Shown here: positions 46,042 to 54,872 of the stretch, piece by piece | Position numbering within the stretch: position 1 is the first letter of the stretch | Layout: each line of letters starts with the position of its first letter | Source of the DNA: Calothrix sp. NIES-3974 | GTDB lineage: Bacteria > Cyanobacteriota > Cyanobacteriia > Cyanobacteriales > Nostocaceae | Length of the DNA stretch: 64,000 nt | Direction of reading: 5' to 3' | Assembly (NCBI RefSeq): GCF_002368395.1 | Contig: NZ_AP018254.1 | Span: forward strand, 4,340,001 to 4,404,000 | Translations under genes and position numbers: made by a program | The notes under the pieces: generated by a model | What the model was told of the DNA's origin: nothing | What the model saw: only the letters and a program-made list of their open reading frames with translations | Database searches by the model: none

Positions 46042-47007
46042 TTAACTAGTTTGGGAATTCTGGGAATTATCAGCAACAATCGAACGAATACCCTCAAAAG
46101 TAGCGGGAATACTACGGGGATCAATAAACATCACCTTACTGCTATCACTTTGACCGATGACCGCACCCATATCTAGATAACCCATCGCCAATAGGACTTC
46201 AATTGCCTTTTTCGCATCCGGATTGGTTCTGATTTTTTCACCGATAATTTCCGCCGATTCTGCGATCGCATGAGCTTGTAAAACCCTTTGTTGACGTTCT
46301 GCTTGAGCTTTGAGGATAATTGCTTTTTGCTCCGCTTCCGCACCTAAAATCACCGCTTTTTGCCGTGCTTCCGCATCTAGAATCTGTGCATCAGCCTTAC
46401 CCCTAGCACTGTTAACAGCCGCTTCCCGTTCCCCTTCCGATGTTAAAATTGCTGCTCGTTTTTTCCGTTCCGCAGACATTTGTAATTCCATTGATTCCTG
46501 TACTGCATGGGAAGGGACAATATCCCGTAATTCCACACGCGTCACTTTTACACCCCAAGGGTCAGTAGAAATATCTAGTTCTCGCAACAGAATTTCATTA
46601 ATTTGCGCGCGAGCGGTAAAAGTTTCATCCAACTCCAACTTACCCATCTCGGAGCGAATTTGGGTTAAGACCAAATTGACCATTGCCGATTGGAGATTTT
46701 CCACCTTATAGTAAGCTTTTTCCATGTCAACAATTCGCCAATAAACCACCGCATCCACCGTAATGGTGACGTTATCACGGGTAATACACTGTTGGGGGGG
46801 GATATCTAAAACCCGTTCACGAATCGTTTGTTTATAGACAATTTTATCAAAAAAAGGTAACAACAATTGTAACCCTGGTTCCAACTTCCGCTCATAGGTA
46901 CCGAGACGTTCCACTAAAGCCTCATCACCTTGATTAATTACCTTAACTGAACCCGCTAACACCGAACCACCAAATATCAAAGAAATCAGAAAATATAACG
47001 GTTCCAT
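46042..47007 (-). CDS. SPFH/Band 7 (stomatin, QmcA-like) membrane protein
   Basis: A 321-residue slipin/stomatin-like protein that assembles at membranes as a scaffold for lipid microdomains or protease control. A short N-terminal membrane segment ([18 protein letters not shown]) is followed by the Band 7 domain (about 20-180; [40 protein letters not shown]) and a long Ala/Glu-rich coiled coil (about 185-255; [20 protein letters not shown]). The C-terminus is a short helical part. An NfeD gene lies directly upstream, the usual partnership. GGGAG precedes the ATG. Confidence 0.93.
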   Translation of the reverse strand: MEPLYFLISLIFGGSVLAGSVKVINQGDEALVERLGTYERKLEPGLQLLLPFFDKIVYKQTIRERVLDIPPQQCITRDNVTITVDAVVYWRIVDMEKAYYKVENLQSAMVNLVLTQIRSEMGKLELDETFTARAQINEILLRELDISTDPWGVKVTRVELRDIVPSHAVQESMELQMSAERKKRAAILTSEGEREAAVNSARGKADAQILDAEARQKAVILGAEAEQKAIILKAQAERQQRVLQAHAIAESAEIIGEKIRTNPDAKKAIEVLLAMGYLDMGAVIGQSDSSKVMFIDPRSIPATFEGIRSIVADNSQNSQTS

Positions 47008-47105
47008 AAAAACTCCCTATTTATAAATCGGTAGATTGTCGGATTTGGAATTCTGAATTCAGAATACGGTCGTCAGAATACAGGATATAAAAGGAAGAAA
47101 ATAAG

Positions 47106-47176
47106 ACCAATTGGAAAAAATAATACAACAGACGAATTTTGTAATTTTGTAGACGTAGCCATGCTACGTCTCTACT
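47106..47176 (+). repeat. Composite repeat (CCAATTGGAAAAAATAAT block plus GTAGC-core palindrome)
   Basis: ACCAATTGGAAAAAATAAT and CAACAGACGAATTTTGTA are followed by the palindrome GTAGACGTAGCCATGCTACGTCTCTAC (47149-47175), in the 183 bases between the NfeD and stomatin genes. Confidence 0.75.
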
Positions 47177-47190
47177 CCTATTTCCTTAAT

Positions 47191-47637
47191 TCACCCGCTC
47201 CTTAACACACTTTGTGGCATTACAATCAGCGTTGTCCCTTCGCGACGAACAACGTACACCCGCTCCTGTGCAGGAATCAGCATCATCTCATCATCACACC
47301 GTGCTTGCCAAGAATTTCCCTCGTACAAAACCCGTCCGGTTTTCCCTGGAGGAATTTCCGTCAGGGTTTCAGCTATTACATCCCCTTTCAATTTGATCTG
47401 TCCCCGTTTCCGAACCAGAAACCGTCGCGAAGACAAAATCAATAATCCAGATACAATTATCCAAACCGCAATTTGCAACCAAGTATTCGCCAATCCCATC
47501 CAGACAAGTAGTGCAACAAACAACGCGCTAATACCTATCATTGCCAGAAATGGAACTGGTAATAGCAACTCCAGCAGTAAAAAACCGCCTGCCAATAGAA
47601 CCCATGATAAAGTAGTCATCGGCGATGATGCCATCAA
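47191..47637 (-). CDS. NfeD-family membrane protein
   Basis: 148 residues: three to four membrane helices (about 7-75; LSWVLLAGGFLLLELLLPVP, FLAMIGISALFVALLVWMG, IAVWIIVSGLLILSSRRFL) then an OB-fold domain (GKTGRVLYEGNSWQARCDDE, AQERVYVVRREGTTLIV). It is the short NfeD form without the ClpP-like protease domain. It is transcribed into the stomatin gene, its functional partner. The most upstream ATG gives an extra Met. Confidence 0.9.
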   Translation of the reverse strand: MMASSPMTTLSWVLLAGGFLLLELLLPVPFLAMIGISALFVALLVWMGLANTWLQIAVWIIVSGLLILSSRRFLVRKRGQIKLKGDVIAETLTEIPPGKTGRVLYEGNSWQARCDDEMMLIPAQERVYVVRREGTTLIVMPQSVLRSG

Positions 47638-47729
47638 AAATACAATTAACTTGCACTGACTAATGATAGTACAAGCAGATACACTTCTATCTTAAGCTTT
47701 TCCAGAAAAAGTTTCTTTAAAAGTAACCT

Positions 47730-47876
47730 TAAATGATTGATAAAATCTTAAATGTAGGGTTGTTGACTGTTAGTCTTTGACAGTCATCAGCGTAGCGCAG
47801 TTTCTCCTAGAGAAGCCTTCCTGTCGGGTACAGCCTAAATCGTTTCTTTCACTACTGAAATTAGGATTGTTATTGT
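47730..47876 (+). repeat. Dispersed intergenic repeat, copy B (partner at 2137-2280)
   Basis: Shares TAAATGATT, TAAAATCTTA, GTTGTTGACTGTTA, TTGACAGT and GGGTACAGCC with the 2137 copy in the same order and spacing. The centre carries GCGTAGCGCAG...CTAGAGAAGCC instead. Confidence 0.6.
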
Positions 47877-47940
47877 ATTTCGATTTTTGATTTTTGGCGT
47901 TGCTGAATACAAATATGAACTGAACATTTTACATCGCCTA

Positions 47941-47969
47941 GTAGAGACGTAGCATCGCTACGTCTCTAC
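47941..47969. repeat. Palindromic repeat, GTAGC core
   Basis: GTAGAGACGTAGC and GCTACGTCTCTAC pair perfectly around ATC. It lies in the 466-base gap downstream of 48104; the gap otherwise has a reversed TCTAAAAATCTAAAAT heptad run near 48075-48098 and no gene. Confidence 0.85.
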
Positions 47970-48103
47970 GGTAATTTGGGTTTTAATACAAAATGTCAAT
48001 CATTATAATTCATGCCCAAATTCAGCAACGCTATCTCAGGCAATGCTGTATATATCCCATCAGGGTAATCCAAAATCTTAAATCTAAAAATCTAAAATTG
48101 TAT

Positions 48104-48790
48104 TTAGGCTGTAGGGGCTAATTTTTCCCCTATATCTTTCCCGCCATCAACAATAGTTTCCGGTAAGGATGGACGTAGGCATAGGTACAATAATGCACCA
48201 AACAAGGGAATTAATGTTGCAACCCAAAATAAGGAGTTATTTTGCACATGGCGACGCGCCATGTCATCGGGTAATAAAGCTGGAAAAACTAAACACAGGG
48301 TCAAAAAATCTAAGCTCATGACATGAATGAATCGACTGGTTTGCCATTGTTGAACAAAGTCACTCCAGTCACCTTGACTAACACCATAGGCGACTAAAAT
48401 TACCACACCAATGGTCAAGATAATACCTGTCAGTCGTGCATCTAAAATTTTAATGAATAAGTTTTTTTGACCAGGAAATTTGGGATTAGATTCCCGTAAT
48501 CCTAAATAGGGTAATAGGGCAAATGCACCAACAGCAAAGGACGCGCTTGTAAATAGCCAAGCGGGTATTTTCTGTCCACGTCCATCAATCAAGGTCATAC
48601 AAGCATAAATCATGGGTAGAATTCCCATTAAATTAAATAGGGCAATTACCAATGGATTAATACCTGTAATTTTTCCGGTGGAAAGGTTCGTAATTAATTC
48701 TAATGTGTCTGGTTGGTCTGGGGGTGCAAATATAAATGCATAGGAAATAAAGCCTAACCACAGTAACCAAAATCCAATTTTTCTTGACAT
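48104..48790 (-). CDS. Polytopic membrane protein, unknown
   Basis: From the ATG at 48790 (MSRKIGFWLLWLG) 228 residues; the frame is open to 48829. There are six or so hydrophobic helices. Conserved-looking parts are FAPPDQPDTLELITNLSTGK after the first helix, VIALFNLMGILPMIYACMTL and FVQQWQTSRFIHVMSLDFLT. I have a weak memory of similar proteins in cyanobacteria and plastids, but no function. The TPR gene upstream lies on the same strand. Confidence 0.75.
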   Translation of the reverse strand: MSRKIGFWLLWLGFISYAFIFAPPDQPDTLELITNLSTGKITGINPLVIALFNLMGILPMIYACMTLIDGRGQKIPAWLFTSASFAVGAFALLPYLGLRESNPKFPGQKNLFIKILDARLTGIILTIGVVILVAYGVSQGDWSDFVQQWQTSRFIHVMSLDFLTLCLVFPALLPDDMARRHVQNNSLFWVATLIPLFGALLYLCLRPSLPETIVDGGKDIGEKLAPTA

Positions 48791-48863
48791 AATTAGGTAT
48801 TTAGGAAGTACGAGAAGATATTTGGTCATTCATTAAAAAAATAATTAATCAGAAATTGTTAAT

Positions 48864-48979
48864 CCTGCATTTCTCCCAAGAGAACAGTAAACTTTGAATA
48901 ACGGCTGAATTTTCTTTCTAGTCCCTACTTTCCACTCCCAATTAAAAAGCAAGTTTGCGGGATGTGTCAGAAATCGGGG
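48864..48979 (-). repeat. MITE-like element, copy 7, reversed
   Basis: Starts with CCTGCATTTCTCCCAAG and ends TGTGTCAGAAATCGGGG, the reverse of the other copies. CTAGTCCCTACTTTCCACTCCC is the heptad-rich interior. It ends 14 bases from the stop of the TPR gene. Confidence 0.6.
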
Positions 48980-48993
48980 TTCTGGAGTTGATT

Positions 48994-49725
48994 CTATGAG
49001 AGTTTTTTTAACATTTTTCTGGCTTTGCTCAAAAAAGGGCGATTGCGCTTGTAGTGGAAATAGGAGGAACCCTGAATCCGAGTAATCATGGTTTCTAAAC
49101 ATTCTCGCGCAGCTTGCTTATTATTAGCTTGTAATAATATATCAGCCAATAATAAATACCCTTGGGGATGGCTCCAGTTTTTAATATGTTTTTCCAGATG
49201 CTTTTGCGCAGTTTGAGTTTGCTTGAGAGCGATTAACACTTCTCCGTAAGCTAGGGAACCATCACCGTACTTATAATCGGGATCTAGTTTGAGTAACTTT
49301 TCTAATAATACTTGAGCTTGGGGATATTTTTTCTGCGCGATCGCAACCTTTGCTGCTCCCCATAGTGCATTTGTATTATCACTTTCTTGATTTAAGGCTT
49401 GTTCAAAGGCTGTTTGAGCTTGTTCATACATTCCTAATTCCATCAGGATATTACCCAGATGGTTGTATTGATAGGTTTTACCAATGGAACGAGCTTCATT
49501 TTCAGCTATCCATAGTTCCCGTTTGCGTGTCCAGCGCTGAAAATACTGGGGAAGATAGTCACCACGGGGTATGACTTGGAACAGGAAATAGGCGATCGCT
49601 CCGAGGATGTTAAATAGCACCAATACCCAAATCCAAATATGCCGATCGGGTTCATTGCGGACGCAATCTAGCACCATCCACACCCAAAATACGGTACTTC
49701 CTAATCCAACTATTAGCTCCAGCAT
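48994..49725 (-). CDS. TPR protein with N-terminal PLD-nuclease-type membrane segment
   Basis: 243 residues. Two hydrophobic helices (LIVGLGSTVFWVWMVLDCVR, WIWVLVLFNILGAIAYFLF) form the small membrane module often called the phospholipase-D nuclease N-terminal domain, without any nuclease. TPR repeats follow (about 85-205; LGNILMELGMYEQAQTAFEQ, ALWGAAKVAIAQKKYPQAQV, LLADILLQANNKQAARECLE). The protein should be anchored to the membrane with the TPRs in the cytosol as a scaffold. The partner is unknown. Confidence 0.85.
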   Translation of the reverse strand: MLELIVGLGSTVFWVWMVLDCVRNEPDRHIWIWVLVLFNILGAIAYFLFQVIPRGDYLPQYFQRWTRKRELWIAENEARSIGKTYQYNHLGNILMELGMYEQAQTAFEQALNQESDNTNALWGAAKVAIAQKKYPQAQVLLEKLLKLDPDYKYGDGSLAYGEVLIALKQTQTAQKHLEKHIKNWSHPQGYLLLADILLQANNKQAARECLETMITRIQGSSYFHYKRNRPFLSKARKMLKKLS

Positions 49726-49846
49726 TGGCTAGTTCCCTTTGAGCAAATGTCCCGTTGATGAAAAATAACGGACACTGCCTCTATAATATTAATACTTGGA
49801 AACCAACAAAATCTACTGGGACTTTTCCGGATTGAGGATACAAACC

Positions 49847-50920
49847 TTAGCGAAAAGATTCCGAGAGGCATTCTGCTGCTGCTGCGACAACAGCGATCGC
49901 ATGGTCATAATTTAATCGAGTCGGTCCGAGTACACCGACACTACCGACTGCGTACTCACCCCGACGATAGGTTGAGGAGATTAATGTACAAGTTTGAATG
50001 GGTTCCAGGGGATTTTCGGAACCAATCCTCACATTGACGCGGGGTTTACCGCTTTCCTCCGGTTGCAAATCATCGAAAATTAATCGCCACAATTGTTCCT
50101 GCTCTTCTTCCAATAGTTGAATGATGGTTTGAACCTGTTGCAATTGGGAAAATTCCGGTTGACGTAAGACTTCTGACACACCACGTACCATGAGGGTTGT
50201 GCTTCCAGTACTAGTCCGACGGGATAGCTCTAGCAAAGATGTTTTGAGAAAATCACCGTAACAGCGAAATTCCCGGTCTAACTTACTCCAATCGAGTTTC
50301 GCCAATTCCAGTAGACTTTGTTCCCGTAAATGGCTATTCAAAAAATTAGAAACCAACTGTAATTCCCGGTCAATTACTTCCGTTTCCACCGGATTCCCAT
50401 CGCGGGTCAAAGGTAAATCCACCAACACAGAATGGGTTTGGTAACTATCTGTCACCACAATTAACATCACCCGTCCCGGTTCCACTTGCAATAGCTGCAA
50501 ATGCCGTAACATCGCGACACTATTTTGCGGCATGGTAATTAGGGTAATACAACCGCTAATAGTTGCCAAAATCTGCGCTGCACCTTGCAACAGCGCTTCT
50601 AAACTCCAATCTTCCCACTTTAAACGCTTTTGCAGCATCTCTTCCACCTGCAACGCTAAAGTTTCCGATGGCGTTACCAAGCGGTCTACGTAGATACGAT
50701 AACCGGAATCCGACGGGATACGTCCAGCCGAAGTATGGGGTTGAAACAGTAATCCGGCTTTTTCCAACACGTTCATCACATTGCGAATTGTCGCCGAACT
50801 CACACCCAAATTATACTCATCCACCAACGCTTTAGAACCCACAGGTTCGGCCGTGGCAATATAATGGCGGACTGTTGCCCCTAGTATTTGCTGTTGTCTT
50901 TCTGTAAGCTGAATTTCCAT
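49847..50920 (-). CDS. hrcA: Heat-inducible transcription repressor HrcA
   Basis: Represses chaperone genes (groESL and others) by binding the CIRCE inverted repeat; GroEL helps keep it folded. The ATG at 50920 ([13 protein letters not shown]) gives 357 residues; a TTG eight codons upstream is the alternative. The winged-helix domain is residues 1-75 ([56 protein letters not shown]) and the effector GAF-like domain follows ([20 protein letters not shown]), ending with [20 protein letters not shown]. No CIRCE site was seen in front of it. Confidence 0.96.
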   Translation of the reverse strand: MEIQLTERQQQILGATVRHYIATAEPVGSKALVDEYNLGVSSATIRNVMNVLEKAGLLFQPHTSAGRIPSDSGYRIYVDRLVTPSETLALQVEEMLQKRLKWEDWSLEALLQGAAQILATISGCITLITMPQNSVAMLRHLQLLQVEPGRVMLIVVTDSYQTHSVLVDLPLTRDGNPVETEVIDRELQLVSNFLNSHLREQSLLELAKLDWSKLDREFRCYGDFLKTSLLELSRRTSTGSTTLMVRGVSEVLRQPEFSQLQQVQTIIQLLEEEQEQLWRLIFDDLQPEESGKPRVNVRIGSENPLEPIQTCTLISSTYRRGEYAVGSVGVLGPTRLNYDHAIAVVAAAAECLSESFR

Positions 50921-51449
50921 GTTAAATTGGTTTACCACAGGCAAATCTTAATTAAAGTTTAAAAAATTAATTGTTTTAATGACAGACTAAATCTTAATAA
51001 AAGATTAATATTAGTAAAGAAACATAGCAAATTATTGGCGATTATAGGCAAAAGTTACAAATAAAGTTACAAAAACCCATACCTGAATTCCTCATAAATC
51101 CCTAAAGCTTACAGGGAGTGGGGAGTAGCCGAAATGTAATGCTTACACCAGAACCGAATGCAGGTGTTTTTACCCCTACCACACTCTTGTCTTTCCTACT
51201 CCCTATTTGCAAGGGAGTCCCCCATGTCGTTGGAACACAACCAAACCATGTAAATAACTCATTCCTACTTCCTCTGCATCCAGCGAGTAATCCGTATAGT
51301 ATTACTGATAGCAAAACGGATGGGAATGAGGATTTTACCGTTCTCTATCCCTAATTTTCCCATAGACACGCAAGCATTGCCGTATCTTAAGTCACTGAAT
51401 TTTATTGCCGTTACTGATGATATTTAATTGGATTTGTGAGAATAATTGT
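50921..51449. other. Gap between rhodanese and hrcA genes: repeat remnants
   Basis: A truncated MITE-like left half lies at 51082-51135. A block at about 51140-51275 (GTTGGAACACAACCAAACCATG, then ATAACTCATTCCTAC) matches 13090-13180. The first 100 bases, A/T-rich, probably contain the hrcA promoter. Confidence 0.5.
51082..51135 (+). repeat. MITE-like element, left half only
   Basis: CCTGAATTCCTCATAAATCC, then CTAAAGCTTACAGGGAGTGG matches the left end and heptad start of the family. No right end was found. Confidence 0.5.
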
Positions 51450-51815
51450 CTAATATTGGGGAATGTTAGGATCAACCCTCAAAGAGTAGGCAGCAATTCC
51501 CCCAGAGATATTCTTGACATTGGTAAAACCTTGGGAAATTAGCCACTGACACATTTGAGCCGAACGGATACCGTGGTGACAGAGAACCAAGGTTTCCGCA
51601 TCAGGGTCAAACCGGGAATGGATCGAATCAGACCAATTGGCAAAATCACTCAAAGGCAGATTGGTAAATCCCTCAATCCGAGCGATCGCAATTTCATCTG
51701 GTTCTCGAACATCAATCAGTTGCAATTGAGATTGAGTATTATTCTCTTGCAAACGTTCAGCCAGTTCCTGTACGGAAATTTGAGCTAGTTGTTGACCTGG
51801 GAATCTATCACTCAT
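51450..51815 (-). CDS. Rhodanese-domain protein
   Basis: A single 121-residue rhodanese fold that carries sulfur on its active cysteine. The active loop CHHGIRS holds Cys79; DVREPDE near residue 35 and NISGGIAAYS at the end are family hallmarks. There is no signal peptide, so it is cytosolic. The loop type (CxHGxRS) is the GlpE/ThiI-like single-domain kind. The sulfur acceptor is not known. Confidence 0.92.
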   Translation of the reverse strand: MSDRFPGQQLAQISVQELAERLQENNTQSQLQLIDVREPDEIAIARIEGFTNLPLSDFANWSDSIHSRFDPDAETLVLCHHGIRSAQMCQWLISQGFTNVKNISGGIAAYSLRVDPNIPQY

Positions 51816-52268
51816 CTGGTTTAGACCTAACTTTGCTTGCTGTTTCAGAGATGTTTGTCAATATTCTATTAGCTATCTTGACAAAAACCCCTGCAAGTCA
51901 GATTGGCAATCCGACTGACATCCATAGACAAAACTATGGAGATGGGAGCGATTAGCCATCAGGTATCTTAAATTTCTGTTTCCTGTATTCTGTATTCTGT
52001 CTCCGAACTCCTACTTTCGGCAGAAATGATTTAGGATTTTGATAGGGGATGACTTCTGCAACCAGAAATTACCCCTTTCCCTGATTTATTCATTTTTCTC
52101 TATTTTGAAAATAGGGAAACGCAATTATCTTCAATCCCATTAGTTCAGCTGAGTTGCCAAGAAATTAAATTAATTTCAAGCACCAACTGAAGCCGAATTA
52201 CCCCAGCTTACTTTCTGCGGGAATCATCATAATTATTATCAGCAAATATTACCTGCGAAAATAGCAAA
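51816..52268. other. Divergent gap with heptad repeats
   Basis: TTCCTGTATTCTGTATTCTG heptads lie at 51979-52005. No gene is seen. Confidence 0.5.
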
Positions 52269-53873
52269 ATGGAAACCCAAAACCCCATGATGAACAACCA
52301 AATGGAAAACCGCATACTCTACGTGAGACTACCGTGCAATCCCATATTTCCCATCGGAGTTGTTTATCTTAGTGACCATGTTCATAAATTATTTCCCCAT
52401 ATAAAACAGCGTATTTTTGACTTGGGAACTGTACCACCGCTTGATTATAAATCGGCACTCGATAAATGTATTGATGAATTTCAACCCACCTTGCTAGTAT
52501 ACTCTTGGCGAGACATTCAAATTTACGCTCCCGTGGGAGGAAGAGGGGGAAATCCCCTGCAAAATGCCTTTGAAGTTTATTATGCAAAAAACCCTTTGAT
52601 TAAGTTACGTGGTGCCATTGGTGGGTTAAAAATATTTATTGCCTACTATGTGGAATTGTGGCGGAATTTAGGTTTAATTAAACGGGGACTCAAACGTGCT
52701 CAAAGGTATCATCAACAAGCACAGGTAATTGTTGGTGGAGGTGCAGTTAGTGTATTCTACGAGCAATTAGGTAAAAGTCTGCCCACTGGGACGATAATTT
52801 CCATTGGGGAAGGAGAAACCTTACTGACAAAATACCTAAAGGGACAGGATTTTCGGGATGAACGTTGTTATATTGTCGGCGAAAGTCAACCCCGTCCCCG
52901 TTTGATTCATGAACAACCCACACCCTTAGAAAAAACCGCTTGTAACTACGATTATATTGAGGAGATTTGGCCAGAATTTAATTATTATTTCCAGGACGGA
53001 GATTTTTATATCGGTGTGCAAACCAAACGCGGTTGTCCCCATAATTGTTGTTATTGTGTGTATACAGTTGTGGAAGGAAAACAGGTGCGAATTAATCCCG
53101 CAGATGAAGTAGTTGCCGAAATGCGTCAACTTTATCAACGGGGAATTCGGAATTTTTGGTTTACAGATGCTCAATTTATTCCGGCGCGTAAATTTATTGA
53201 CGATGCTGTAGAATTATTGCAGAAAATCGTGGATTCCGGAATGACGGATATTAATTGGGCTGCCTATATTCGTGCTGATAATTTAACTCCCGAATTATGT
53301 GATTTAATGGTCAAAACGGGAATGAATTATTTTGAAATTGGCATTACTAGTGGTTCCCAAGAATTGGTGCGAAAAATGCGTATGGGTTATAATTTGCGCA
53401 CCGTTCTCCAAAACTGTCGGGATTTAAAGGCTGCTGGTTTTCATGATTTGGTTTCTGTGAATTATTCCTTTAATGTCATCGACGAAACCTTTGAGACAAT
53501 TCGGCAAACAATTGCTTACCACCGTGAACTAGAGCGAATTTTTGGTGCAGATAAAGTTGAACCAGCAATTTTCTTTATTGGTTTACAACCCCACACCCAT
53601 TTGGAAGAATATGCTTTTAAACAAAATATCCTCAAACCCGGCTATAATCCGATGAGTTTAATGCCTTGGACAGCGAAAAAATTGCTCTGGAATCCGGAAC
53701 CATTAGGTTCGTTCTTTGGCGAAGTTTGTTTACAAGCATGGAGGCAAAACCCCAATGATTTTGGTCGGGAAGTCATGAATATTCTCGAACAAAGGTTAGG
53801 GTGTGCAGATTTAGAAACCGCTTTAACCGCACCCATTGAAACAAGAAAGAGTAAGGAATTACTCAGCGTCTAG
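52269..53873 (+). CDS. B12-binding-type radical SAM protein
   Basis: 534 residues. The radical SAM core has CxxxCxxC at Cys256, Cys260 and Cys263 (GCPHNCCYC) for the [4Fe-4S] cluster. The N-terminal 200 residues (IFDLGTVPPLDY, VIVGGGAVSVFYEQLG, IISIGEGETLL) form the cobalamin-binding-like Rossmann domain typical of BchE/P-methylase-type enzymes. From memory a cyanobacterial family with this layout is called a photosystem II high-light acclimation radical SAM protein; that is recall, not proof. An alternative start is at MENRILYVRLP (residue 12). Confidence 0.88.
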   Translation: METQNPMMNNQMENRILYVRLPCNPIFPIGVVYLSDHVHKLFPHIKQRIFDLGTVPPLDYKSALDKCIDEFQPTLLVYSWRDIQIYAPVGGRGGNPLQNAFEVYYAKNPLIKLRGAIGGLKIFIAYYVELWRNLGLIKRGLKRAQRYHQQAQVIVGGGAVSVFYEQLGKSLPTGTIISIGEGETLLTKYLKGQDFRDERCYIVGESQPRPRLIHEQPTPLEKTACNYDYIEEIWPEFNYYFQDGDFYIGVQTKRGCPHNCCYCVYTVVEGKQVRINPADEVVAEMRQLYQRGIRNFWFTDAQFIPARKFIDDAVELLQKIVDSGMTDINWAAYIRADNLTPELCDLMVKTGMNYFEIGITSGSQELVRKMRMGYNLRTVLQNCRDLKAAGFHDLVSVNYSFNVIDETFETIRQTIAYHRELERIFGADKVEPAIFFIGLQPHTHLEEYAFKQNILKPGYNPMSLMPWTAKKLLWNPEPLGSFFGEVCLQAWRQNPNDFGREVMNILEQRLGCADLETALTAPIETRKSKELLSV

Positions 53874-53892
53874 GAATAGCGCAGAATAGGAA

Positions 53893-53920
53893 GTAGAGAC
53901 GACCCAGTGGGTCGTCTCTA
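53893..53920. repeat. Palindromic repeat, ACCCA core
   Basis: TAGAGACGACCCA and TGGGTCGTCTCTA are a near-perfect pair just after the radical SAM stop, so it may act as a terminator hairpin. Confidence 0.8.
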
Positions 53921-54452
53921 GGGGAGTAGCAAAAAACCGGTTATTCCAGAAGTTGGCTTTTGAGGATAAATATCCGTAATCTTGATGATTGTAATCAAAA
54001 TTCGACTTATTTACCTGGGGATGCTCCCATTATCCCGACCTCTCAAAGAAGAGATGGAATAGACTGCTGGGAGTGCATAATTGAAGCATACAGGATACAG
54101 GAAAGATTCTTAAAAACCTTTCTCACAAGCCTTTAAAATGTCATTTACCTGCAATTTGCTGTAATTGGGAGAGGAAATCTAGACTATGGGACGATAACTA
54201 ACGGCAATGTTTGATTTAAAAAGTAAATTTCTAATTTTTGTTTAAACTCCCCTGTCTCCTACATTCCGTATTCTATCTCCTGTATAGTGTATCCTCCCAC
54301 AGCTTCACTTCTGGGGGAAAAAAATTATAATTATAAAGAAAAGGCTTAACATTGTAATTTATTGCGGAAAGCCGAGTGTATATGAGGTATCATCAATTGT
54401 ACTTTACACGGTCAATCAGTGAGCTTTTTGTTGAGATGGTTAAATTTTAAAG

Positions 54453-54480
54453 GTCAACAGTCACCTGTCAACTGTCAACA
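54453..54480 (+). repeat. Heptad STRR (GTCAACA type)
   Basis: Four heptads: GTCAACA, GTCACCT, GTCAACT, GTCAACA, 89 bases before the next start codon. Confidence 0.8.
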
Positions 54481-54569
54481 AAACAAAAGGAAAATATATT
54501 AGCGTGCAAAGTATAGCTTATACTAACTGCTTACAGTCCATTACCAGCCATTTACGAAAAAAGCCTATT

Positions 54570-54872
54570 ATGAATGCTGTTTTACCTTATCTTTTAAAAT
54601 CAGCCTATCGTCGTGAACCTGTGGTCAGCTTTTTAGTCACCATTGGGGTGGTTGATGCTCTAATTGGTGGATTTGATGATAGTTGGTCTTTGTTTTGGTT
54701 TGGTTTAGGTACTGCTGGTATTAGTTTGGCAGTGCGATGGTGGCGAAGTCAACAACAAAATCATCCTATTGAAGAAGAAGTGGTGGTACAGCGCTATTTA
54801 CCTCCCCAATCCTCAAATTCCAGTTTACCGATGTTAAGTATGTCGAAAAAAAAGCCTCCTAGTCGGGATTAG
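54570..54872 (+). CDS. Small membrane protein, conserved-looking
   Basis: From the ATG at 54570 (MNAVLPYLLKSAYRREPVVS) 100 residues; a GTG at 54504 would add 22 poorly structured residues. One or two hydrophobic helices (FLVTIGVVDALIGGFDDSW, LFWFGLGTAGISLAVRWW) are followed by a Gln/Ser/Pro-rich tail. I recall similar small proteins in other cyanobacteria but no function. Its last 14 bases overlap the convergent kinase gene. Confidence 0.75.
   Translation: MNAVLPYLLKSAYRREPVVSFLVTIGVVDALIGGFDDSWSLFWFGLGTAGISLAVRWWRSQQQNHPIEEEVVVQRYLPPQSSNSSLPMLSMSKKKPPSRD

Larger units (their letters stand above)
53874..54569. other. Gap with palindrome and heptads
   Basis: Holds a palindrome (53893-53920), TCTCCTACATTCCG-type heptads (54250-54290) and a GTCAACA array (54453-54480). 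No gene is supported. Confidence 0.5.

Noticed and set aside
45868-46176. 102-codon plus-strand frame
   Set aside because: It crosses a palindromic repeat and overlaps the 3' end of the stomatin gene on the other strand.
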